Source of the DNA: Opitutaceae bacterium | Lineage (GTDB): Bacteria > Verrucomicrobiota > Verrucomicrobiae > Opitutales > Opitutaceae | Direction of reading: 5' to 3' | Length of the DNA stretch: 9,506 bases | NCBI GenBank assembly: GCA_031266495.1 | Contig: JAISAX010000247.1 | Span: 1-9,506, forward strand | Shown here: in pieces, positions 1-5,927 of the stretch | Layout: each line of letters begins with the position of its first letter | Numbering within the stretch: position 1 is the first letter of the stretch | Notes under the pieces: model-generated | What the model was told of the DNA's origin: nothing | Seen by the model: only the letters and a program-made list of their open reading frames with translations | Databases searched by the model: none | Translations under genes and position numbers: made by a program

Positions 1-82
1 TGACGTTTGATGAATCTGTAGTAAACCGGAGGATCGTGGCGCCCATATCAACTTGCGGCCCGGAATGCTAAAGCCCAATTTC

Positions 83-98
83 AGGCATCACGATGCCT
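83..98. promoter_or_regulatory. Putative LacI-type operator overlapping the regulator start codon
   Basis: A perfect inverted repeat, AGGCATC-AC-GATGCCT (7-base arms, 2-base spacer), covers the ATG at 93-95. Its inner 14 bases are the reverse complement of the palindrome at 1317-1330 upstream of the next gene. LacI-family proteins bind short palindromes as dimers and often control themselves. A bound dimer here would block transcription or the start of translation of the regulator. The motif is seen directly; its function is inferred from symmetry, position and recurrence. Confidence 0.55.
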
Positions 99-1169
99 AA
101 CAAAAACCCCACGACCCGCGAGATCGCCACCGCCTGCGGTTGCAACCAGTCCACCGTTTCCCATGCCCTGCGCGGCCACGCCAAAATCCCGCCCGGAACG
201 CGCAAGCGCATCCGTGCCGCCGCCGAAAAACTCGGCTGGCGGGCCAATCCGCTCGCCGCCGCCTACATGGCCCACCTGCGCACCACGCGGACACCGGCGT
301 TTCAGGCGAGTCTCGGTTTTCTGAATACGCATCCCGAAAGCGGTCACATCAGCAGTCTGCCTCTTTACATGGGCCGCCACTATCGCGGAGCGCAGGAGCG
401 TGCCCGCGAACTCGGTTACGCGCTGGAGCCGATCTGGCTCCACGAGCCGCATCTCACCGCGCGCCGGCTCGCCTCGATCCTGCGCAATCGCAACATCACG
501 GGGCTTATCGTGGCGGGCATCCTGCGACCGTCGGAGATACTCGAAAAACTCGACTGGAAACACTATGCCGCCGTCGCCCTCGGATTCTCGCTCACCAGGC
601 CGCCGCTGCACCGCGTGGCCGTGCACACCTCGCACGGATTCCACCTCATGCTCACCAAGGCCTCGGAGCTTGGCTACCGGCGCATCGCCGTCGTCGTATC
701 CAGATCCTATGACAATCGTGTCGATCACGGCATGCTTTATCCCACCTGGTTCCTTCAAAAACACCTGCCCCGCACGCACCGGATCCTCACGCACATATTT
801 TCCGAACCGACCGAAGACGCCGTGCCGGGCATCCAGGCGTGGATCGCGAAAAACCGGCCCGAGATCATCCTCGGCGAGGAAATCGTGTGGCAGTCCCTGC
901 GCCGGATGAAGTGGCGTGTGCCGCAGGATGTCGCCTTCATCAACAACGACTGGTCGCCGGAGTATCCCGAAAACGCCGGGTTCAACCAGCACCACGAACT
1001 GCACGGCTCCGTGGCGGTGGACATGGTTGTCGCCGCCCTCATGCAAAACGAGCGCGGCCTGCCCGCCGTGCCGCGCCTCACGCTCATCGAGGGAGAGTTT
1101 GCCGATGGTCTCGCCGCTCCGCCCAAAGCTGAAATCCCGACAATCAGCCGCCCCGTCAATCTCCTGTAG
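93..1169 (+). CDS. LacI-family transcriptional regulator
   Basis: This 358-residue cytoplasmic DNA-binding protein has the usual LacI/GalR length and order. An N-terminal helix-turn-helix lies at about residues 7-27 (TTREIATACGCNQSTVSHAL), with the typical 'A..LGWRANPLAAAYM' hinge-helix region at about residues 44-58. A periplasmic-binding-protein-like ligand domain fills the rest, with recognisable pieces such as 'ITGLIVAG', 'ELGYRRIAVV' and 'VPQDVAFINND'. The effector is not readable from sequence; since the next two genes encode secreted polysaccharide enzymes, a sugar is the natural guess. The ATG at 93 is chosen because it places the HTH at the usual distance from the N-terminus. No Shine-Dalgarno is visible, as for most genes here. 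Bases 1-82 are a short leader with no clear promoter. A palindrome over the start codon, repeated before the beta-helix gene, suggests autoregulation and control of that gene. Confidence 0.93.
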   Translation: MPNKNPTTREIATACGCNQSTVSHALRGHAKIPPGTRKRIRAAAEKLGWRANPLAAAYMAHLRTTRTPAFQASLGFLNTHPESGHISSLPLYMGRHYRGAQERARELGYALEPIWLHEPHLTARRLASILRNRNITGLIVAGILRPSEILEKLDWKHYAAVALGFSLTRPPLHRVAVHTSHGFHLMLTKASELGYRRIAVVVSRSYDNRVDHGMLYPTWFLQKHLPRTHRILTHIFSEPTEDAVPGIQAWIAKNRPEIILGEEIVWQSLRRMKWRVPQDVAFINNDWSPEYPENAGFNQHHELHGSVAVDMVVAALMQNERGLPAVPRLTLIEGEFADGLAAPPKAEIPTISRPVNLL

Positions 1170-1176
1170 TGAGAAG

Positions 1177-1300
1177 TAAATTACAAATTACGAATGACGA
1201 ATGACGAATTCCAAACCCATGCACACGACCCACGCACGCCCCGAGCAACCCGACAGCGAAGCCGCCCATTCGTAATTAGTCATTAGTAATTAGTAATTTA
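1177..1300. repeat. AT-rich imperfect inverted repeat between lacI-type gene and beta-helix gene
   Basis: Two 33-base arms, 1177-1209 and 1268-1300, are reverse complements at 29 of 33 positions around a 58-base GC-rich centre. Each arm is built from degenerate 7-base units of the ATTCGTA/ATTAGTA type. This is strikingly AT-rich in a GC-rich neighbourhood. The right arm runs into a T-rich stretch (1298-1306), so the structure could end lacI transcription, but an AT stem makes a weak terminator. It could also be a small non-autonomous repeat element. The right arm lies just upstream of the putative operator at 1317 and could supply the -10 region for the beta-helix gene. Confidence 0.6.
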
Positions 1301-1316
1301 TTTTTCCCACTCGCCG

Positions 1317-1330
1317 GGCATCGTGATGCC
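1317..1330. promoter_or_regulatory. Putative LacI-type operator upstream of the beta-helix gene
   Basis: GGCATC-GT-GATGCC is a 6-base-arm inverted repeat, and its 14 bases are the exact reverse complement of the inner palindrome on the lacI-type start codon (84-97). It lies 51 bases before the ATG at 1382 and just after AT-rich DNA that could carry a -10 element, a normal place for a repressor site. Function is inferred. Confidence 0.55.
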
Positions 1331-1381
1331 TCCCGAAAACATTTTCCGGCGATCCGTTTTCCGGCAACCCGGCAAGCTGTC

Positions 1382-3355
1382 ATGAAATATCTCCGACGCC
1401 TCGCCCCGATCTCCATTGCCATCGGCTCCGCCGTTTTCTCCCTTCCGGCCCGTTCCGTTGCGGAGGTGCCTGACGTCGCCGATGTCGGCGTGCGGCTTCC
1501 TTTCGTCACCCGTGAAGCCGAGTCGCCCGAAAACAGCCTTGCCGGCGCGGGCGCGCGCATCGTGCGCATGACGGCGCCGCCCGCACGCATCCCGACGCCC
1601 GCGCAGGAGGCGTCCGGCCGCGCCTACGTCGAACTCGCCGCCACGGGCGACACGCTCGGGATTCCCGTCGCCGCCAGTGCCGACTCCATCGTTATCCGGC
1701 ACTGCATTCCGGACGCGCCCGGAGGCGGTGGTATCGACGCTACAATTACACTCCTTGTCAACGGCCGGTTCCGGCAATCGCTTGCCCTGTCCTCCCGGCA
1801 CAACTGGCTGTACGGCGCTCCCGGACAAAACGGACAGGACAACACTCCTTCTCCGGAAGGCGCGCATGTTTTCTGGGAGGAAACCCGCGCCTTCATCAGC
1901 GGTCCGGCGCTTCAGCCCGGCGACAGGCTCCAGCTCCGCAAGACGCCGGACGATACCGCGGCGTTTTACCGGATCGATCTCGTGGACCTGGAACTTGCCG
2001 GCCCCCCCCTGCCTCCGCCGCCGGAAGGCACGTATCTGGATATTCGTGACAACGGGGCGAAAGGCGACGGCGTGACCGACGACACCGGGGCCATCGCGGC
2101 CACGATCGCCGCCGCACGCCTGCAAAACAAGGTGGTCTGGATCCCCGCCGGCGCCTGGATCCAGACGCGGCGCCTGACGCTCGACGGCCCGGTCACCGTG
2201 CGGGGCGCGGGCATGTGGCATACCCGCATCACCGGCACGGTCGCGGGCACGACCTGGGCGGGCAACATGGGCTTCCATCTCACCGGCGACAGGCCCGCGC
2301 TCGCCGATTTTTTTATGGAAAGCGCGGTCCACACCAACCGCGCGCCCGGCGCCAAACCCGTGACGGGGAACGCCCGCGACTGGCGGGTGGAGCGTATCTG
2401 GATCACGCATACGAATGTGGGCCTCTGGATGAGCGGCGCCTCGCGCGGCGTCGTCCGGGATTGCCGCATCCGCTTCACCTATGCCGACGGCATCAACCTC
2501 AATCGCGGGGCCGGCGACAATCTTGTCGAGAACAACCACGTCCGCGGCTGCGGCGACGACGGCATCGCTTTCCTTTCCGAGACCGAACATGGCGCGCCGC
2601 CGTCAATGCGGAACACCGCCCGCCACAACACCGTCACCTGCATCTGGTGGGGGCACAACATGGACCTTGCCGGCGGTTCCGGCCATGTCATGGAAAACAA
2701 CTACCTCGCCGACAACGCGCTCATGGGTGCCTTCACGGTGAACATGACCGGCTCCTATCCCAACCATCCTGTTTCCCGCAGCGTTTTCCGGCGCAATGTC
2801 ATCGAGCGCGGCGGCGGCGATTATTCGGGACAGAAGCGCGGGGCCGTCTGGATTTATGCCGGCGACAACACGATCACCGACATCGAGGTTTCCGGGAACC
2901 GCATCGTTTCCCCGTATTTCCGGGCCTTTGACATGACGGGGAAGAAGGAGCAGCGCGTCACCTTTGACGGGAACCGTGTCGAACTCGCGCCGGAATCCGC
3001 GGCGGCAACGGATGTGGTGCATGTGGGCGCCGGTGTCACGGGGCGCGGAGTTTTTGGCAATAACACCGTCATCGGACTTCCGGCGGGGCGTCCGGTGATT
3101 GTCAATCGTGCGCCCGCGACCTGGACGGCGGAGGAGTCGGATCGGAGTGGCGCGGGCGTCTCGCCCGCTCCGGGAGTGGTGGAAGGTGGCGGTATGGACG
3201 CATGGAGGCGGCGCTTCGCGCCGTCCACGGGCTGGAAGCCCGTGCCACCCCGGAGCGGGCGAGACGCCCGCGCCACTGCCACCTCCGATCCGGCGGCTTC
3301 GCCGTCACACGGGCAAGATGCCCGTGCCACTCCGGAACAAATTGTCTTACCATGA
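1382..3355 (+). CDS. Secreted CBM35-like plus right-handed beta-helix polysaccharide-active protein
   Basis: The protein has 657 residues. An N-terminal signal peptide is visible (MKYLRR, then hydrophobic residues to about 24, likely cleavage after 'ARSVA'), so it is exported. Residues about 35-205 resemble the carbohydrate-binding domain of mycodextranase-like proteins, with 'RHCIPDAPGGGG' from 106 and 'NWLYG' at 141-145. A proline-rich linker (about 207-214) follows, then a pectate-lyase-3/GH55/GH87-type beta-helix opening with 'DNGAKGDGVTDDT' at 223-235 and continuing to about 580 with repeated 'NNxV/GNxI' rungs. It probably binds and cleaves, or helps cleave, a polysaccharide; the exact linkage cannot be told. 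From residue 588 the sequence is encoded by GC hairpin repeats ('GWKPVPP', 'GRDARAT', 'GQDARAT') and is probably not part of the fold. The TGA overlaps the next ATG, implying co-translation with the esterase. No Shine-Dalgarno is seen. Confidence 0.85.
   Translation: MKYLRRLAPISIAIGSAVFSLPARSVAEVPDVADVGVRLPFVTREAESPENSLAGAGARIVRMTAPPARIPTPAQEASGRAYVELAATGDTLGIPVAASADSIVIRHCIPDAPGGGGIDATITLLVNGRFRQSLALSSRHNWLYGAPGQNGQDNTPSPEGAHVFWEETRAFISGPALQPGDRLQLRKTPDDTAAFYRIDLVDLELAGPPLPPPPEGTYLDIRDNGAKGDGVTDDTGAIAATIAAARLQNKVVWIPAGAWIQTRRLTLDGPVTVRGAGMWHTRITGTVAGTTWAGNMGFHLTGDRPALADFFMESAVHTNRAPGAKPVTGNARDWRVERIWITHTNVGLWMSGASRGVVRDCRIRFTYADGINLNRGAGDNLVENNHVRGCGDDGIAFLSETEHGAPPSMRNTARHNTVTCIWWGHNMDLAGGSGHVMENNYLADNALMGAFTVNMTGSYPNHPVSRSVFRRNVIERGGGDYSGQKRGAVWIYAGDNTITDIEVSGNRIVSPYFRAFDMTGKKEQRVTFDGNRVELAPESAAATDVVHVGAGVTGRGVFGNNTVIGLPAGRPVIVNRAPATWTAEESDRSGAGVSPAPGVVEGGGMDAWRRRFAPSTGWKPVPPRSGRDARATATSDPAASPSHGQDARATPEQIVLP
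3143..3326. repeat. Array of GC-rich hairpin repeats inside the 3' end of the beta-helix gene
   Basis: At least four hairpins follow each other: GCGGGCG-TCT-CGCCCGC at 3152-3168, GGCGC-TTC-GCGCC at 3210-3222, CACGGGCT-GGA-AGCCCGTG at 3226-3244, and CACGGGCA-AGA-TGCCCGTG at 3308-3326. A 31-base unit at 3143-3173 recurs in inverted orientation at about 3250-3276, and 26 bases of it recur identically at 8661-8686. These have the form of dispersed extragenic palindromes. Here they remain open in frame and encode about 70 residues of the protein tail. Confidence 0.85.
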
Positions 3356-4920
3356 AAATGCGTATCCGATATATGATGACAACCGGCATGTTTCCGGTTT
3401 TTGCGCTGATGTTGTCCGCCCGCCCGCAGCCCGCGCCGCTTTTTGGCGACCATGCGGTGCTCCAGCGCGGCAAGCCGGCGCCGGTATGGGGAACCGCCGG
3501 GCCGGGCGAGCGTGTCACCGTGCGCTACGGTTCGCAGGTGGCGCAGGCGCAGGCCGACGCCGCCGGACGCTGGCAGGCGACACTGCCGCCGCTGAAAGAA
3601 ACCGGTCCGGCGCAAGATTTGTTATTCGAAAGCGCCGACGGACGGGCGGTCAGCCGGGATGTCGTTGTTGGCGATGTGTGGCTGTGCGCCGGGCAGTCCA
3701 ACATGGCATGGTCGCTCGGACAGTCGTCGGGGCGATCCGTCGGCGCGGAGGAAGCGGTCGATGCGCCGCCGGAGCCGGGTATCCGGCAATTCGTACGGCG
3801 TCCGGTGCATGTGCCGTTTTCCGATACGCCGCAGACGGAGTTTCGGGGGCGGTGGGTGGTGAGCGCGCCCGCCGTCCGCAAGGAGTTTTCCGCCGTCGGC
3901 TACCTGTTTGCACGCGAACTTCATGTGCGCCTCGACGTGCCGCAAGGATTCATCGTGAGCGCGGTCGCGGGCACGTTTATCGAGTCGTGGATGAGCGCCG
4001 GTGCCTTGCGCGCCGCCGGGATCGATCGCGAGGCGGCTGACAAATGGAGCAAAACGCTCGCGGCTTACCCGGCCAAATACGTCGACCACGAACGCGCGAT
4101 GCGTGAATGGGAACGCGAAAAACAGGACGCTGCCGCCATCGGGAAATCGTTCACGCGCCGCCGCCCCTCCCCCCCCCCTGGTCCGGGCCACCGCGACACG
4201 CCGTCCGGTTGTTTCAATACGCTGCTCAATCCAGTGATCCCGTATGCCCTGCGCGGCATGGTCTGGTATCAGGGCGAACAAAACATCGGGCGGCGCGCGA
4301 AATATGCCGACTTGCTGCGCGCCTTCCTGGCCGACCTGCGAGGGCGCTGGTCCGGCGATGCCTTGCCCGCGCTTCTCGTGCAGTTACCCAATTTTTCTTC
4401 CGATGGCGCGGATCGTCCCGAGTGGGCGATTTTCCGGGAGGCGCAGGCGTCGCTGACCAAGGAGCCGGGCAATTTCATGGCGGTGTCGATCGATCTCGGA
4501 ACGCCCGGCGATGTGCATCCGCCGGACAAACGCGAACTGGCCCGCCGCCTTTCTCTCGTCGCGCTGAGGCGCGTTTATGGACGCCCCGTGAACGACGAGG
4601 GGCCGCGCCTGGCCGGTGTGCGACGCGGGGGGGGCGCGGGATTGTTGCTCACATTCGCCGGCGGGACCGGCGCGTTGCCGCTGGAATTGATCCCGCCGGA
4701 CCAGCGTCCTGCCGGGAAAACGTTCGAGGTGGCGGGCGCCGACGGGCGTTTTCAGGCGGCCTCGGCGAGTATCGAGTCTGTCGATACGGTTCGCGTCGGA
4801 AGCCCGGATGTTCGCGAGCCTGTCGCCGTGCGTTACCTGTGGTCCAATGCGCCGGCGGCGATTCTTTATGGGGCGGATCGGCTGCCGGTTGCGCCCTTTC
4901 GCGCGGAATTGCCCCGGTAG
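3352..4920 (+). CDS. Sialate O-acetylesterase-like (SASA family) secreted esterase
   Basis: This 522-residue SGNH-type carbohydrate esterase of the SASA family (PF03629) probably removes acetyl groups from sugars. The nucleophile block is 'GDVWLCAGQSNM' with Ser116. The 'WYQGEQN' block at 305-311 corresponds to the family's usual WYQGESN, with Gln in place of Ser. 'GDVHPPDKRELARRL' supplies Asp387 and His389 of the catalytic block. An N-terminal hydrophobic stretch (about residues 7-24) suggests export, without a sharp cleavage motif. ATG 3352 is chosen because the longer open frame to 3202 reads only through hairpin repeats, and because ATG 3352 overlaps the preceding TGA as ATGA, typical of translational coupling. 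In this context it would deacetylate the polysaccharide handled by the beta-helix protein. True sialate specificity is not established; many relatives act on xylan or other acetylated glycans. C10 (4169-4178) and G8 (4627-4634) runs lie in frame. Confidence 0.9.
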   Translation: MKMRIRYMMTTGMFPVFALMLSARPQPAPLFGDHAVLQRGKPAPVWGTAGPGERVTVRYGSQVAQAQADAAGRWQATLPPLKETGPAQDLLFESADGRAVSRDVVVGDVWLCAGQSNMAWSLGQSSGRSVGAEEAVDAPPEPGIRQFVRRPVHVPFSDTPQTEFRGRWVVSAPAVRKEFSAVGYLFARELHVRLDVPQGFIVSAVAGTFIESWMSAGALRAAGIDREAADKWSKTLAAYPAKYVDHERAMREWEREKQDAAAIGKSFTRRRPSPPPGPGHRDTPSGCFNTLLNPVIPYALRGMVWYQGEQNIGRRAKYADLLRAFLADLRGRWSGDALPALLVQLPNFSSDGADRPEWAIFREAQASLTKEPGNFMAVSIDLGTPGDVHPPDKRELARRLSLVALRRVYGRPVNDEGPRLAGVRRGGGAGLLLTFAGGTGALPLELIPPDQRPAGKTFEVAGADGRFQAASASIESVDTVRVGSPDVREPVAVRYLWSNAPAAILYGADRLPVAPFRAELPR

Positions 4921-5064
4921 GCGAGCCGCGAAAACCATACGGCCTGGACCCTGGCCGCCTGCCTCCCGCGTCCTCATCATCGGCGCGGAGCTTTTCCGGC
5001 ACCCGTATGGACGGTCCTGTTAAAAATCATACAATATATTTAATAAAAACAGGTTGGGCGATGC

Positions 5065-5102
5065 CCCATACTTTATTCTTGTGATATGGGTCGAGGCCCA
5101 TA
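5065..5102. promoter_or_regulatory. Putative vapBC operator with three half-sites
   Basis: TATGGG-N6-CCCATA (5085-5102) is a clean inverted repeat directly before the antitoxin gene, and a third half-site, CCCATA, lies at 5065-5070, giving alternating orientations. An AT-rich block at 5030-5050 just upstream probably holds the promoter. Ribbon-helix-helix antitoxins repress their own operons through short palindromes of this kind. The repeats are seen; their use by VapB is inferred. Confidence 0.45.
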
Positions 5103-5128
5103 CCGTGAGCGACAATTCCACTGCGCCA

Positions 5129-5488
5129 ATGAAAATGACCGTTGAAATACCCGAAAATGTACTTGCCGAAGTCATGCTGCTCACTGGCAGGCAAACGAAA
5201 CGCGAAGCGGTAGAGTTCGCCCTGCGTGAGGCCGCGCGCCGTGCCAGGCAGCGCCGCCTTTTCAGCGAAGGGCTTGGCCTCACGCCCGAACAGATCGAAG
5301 CCGAGGCCGCTCCCAGGCCCTCCGATTTGCTCGACGCTCCCGACATCGACCGCGATGCGGTGCGGCGTTTCTCGAAAAACTCCGAAAAACGCCGGCTGCG
5401 ACAGGAGCGCCTGAGGCAAGGCGGCGGCATGTTGAACGAGGATCCGGGCGACTATGGCACGCCTCCCTCCCCGGGAACTTCCACGTAA
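5129..5488 (+). CDS. vapB: VapB-type antitoxin (ribbon-helix-helix, DUF2191-like)
   Basis: This 119-residue protein begins with the DUF2191/VapB pattern: a short strand 'MTVEIP', helix 'ENVLAEVMLLTG', then 'RQTKREAVEFALREAARRAR', the usual two helices of a ribbon-helix-helix DNA-binding domain (residues 3-40). The rest is charged and rich in Arg and Glu, and would hold the toxin-binding segment. It is longer than the 65-85 residues common for this family, so residues from about 65 on are an unexplained extension. The antitoxin should neutralise the PIN protein encoded 46 bases downstream and repress the operon. ATG 5129 is chosen because it sits right before the family's first strand. GTG 5105 is a real alternative, as GAGG at 5093-5096 lies 8 bases before it; the open frame extends further upstream to 5054. 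Confidence 0.8.
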   Translation: MKMTVEIPENVLAEVMLLTGRQTKREAVEFALREAARRARQRRLFSEGLGLTPEQIEAEAAPRPSDLLDAPDIDRDAVRRFSKNSEKRRLRQERLRQGGGMLNEDPGDYGTPPSPGTST

Positions 5489-5499
5489 GCGGTTTTCCT

Positions 5500-5514
5500 C
5501 CCCCCCCCCCCCCC
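5500..5514. repeat. 15-base C homopolymer between vapB and vapC
   Basis: Fifteen consecutive C residues follow 'CCT' in the vapB-vapC gap, 20 bases before the vapC ATG. The tract is after the vapB stop, so length changes would leave vapB intact but alter the spacing, or the frame of a longer vapC starting at 5454. Such runs are prone to replication slippage and also to sequencing error. Confidence 0.9.
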
Positions 5515-5534
5515 TCCGCGCACGCCTTGATCCT

Positions 5535-5927
5535 ATGAGCAACCTCGTTCTGGTCGATAGCAGTTTCTTCATCGCACGACTCGGCGAGCGGGTGGACCCG
5601 CTCGCCGAACTGCAACGTTTCGAGATCGAATACGAATTCGCCATCAACGGCATCGTGTGGGCCGAAGTGCTGCGCGGGCGCGCCGATCCGCATGTGCGCG
5701 ACCGCTTTGATGCGGCTTTTTGCACGATGCTGTTCCTGGGCCTCACGCCCGCAGCCCAGCGCCGCGCCGCCCGGCTCGCCTGGGAAATGGACCGGCGCGG
5801 CGACGTCATCCCTCTCCCCGACATCGTCATCGGCGCCACGGCGCTCGAACACGGCGCGGCGGTGCTGACTTTTGACCGCCATTACCAAAAAATCCCCGGC
5901 CTGACCGCGCTGTCCGATCTGGAGTAG
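5535..5927 (+). CDS. vapC: VapC-type PIN-domain ribonuclease toxin
   Basis: This 130-residue PIN-domain protein is the normal length for VapC toxins, which are Mg2+-dependent endoribonucleases that cut tRNA or rRNA and stop growth when freed from VapB. The expected acidic residues are all present: Asp8 in 'LVLVDSSFFI', Glu44 in 'IVWAEVLRG', Asp96 in 'PLPDIVIGATAL' and Asp114 in 'VLTFDRHY'. The active site therefore looks intact. ATG 5535 is chosen because it places Asp8 on the first strand as in relatives. The open frame extends back to an ATG at 5454, overlapping vapB and reading the C15 tract as prolines, which looks non-native. No Shine-Dalgarno is seen before 5535, so expression may depend on coupling to vapB. 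The 3' end overlaps the convergent oxidoreductase frame. Confidence 0.9.
   Translation: MSNLVLVDSSFFIARLGERVDPLAELQRFEIEYEFAINGIVWAEVLRGRADPHVRDRFDAAFCTMLFLGLTPAAQRRAARLAWEMDRRGDVIPLPDIVIGATALEHGAAVLTFDRHYQKIPGLTALSDLE

Noticed and set aside
1298..2590. 430-codon minus-strand frame opposite the beta-helix gene
   Set aside because: It is an antisense shadow caused by high third-position GC; the plus strand has a signal peptide and recognisable domains.
3143..3326. CRISPR-like array
   Set aside because: The repeats are hairpins in both orientations with no regular spacer length, and no cas genes are present.
3202..3351. 50-codon upstream extension of the esterase
   Set aside because: It reads only through hairpin repeats; ATG 3352 with the ATGA overlap and hydrophobic N-terminus fits better.
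4935..5010. CCATACGG...CCGTATGG inverted repeat as a terminator of the esterase gene
   Set aside because: The 8-base arms are 60 bases apart with no T-tract directly after, so a terminator cannot be supported.
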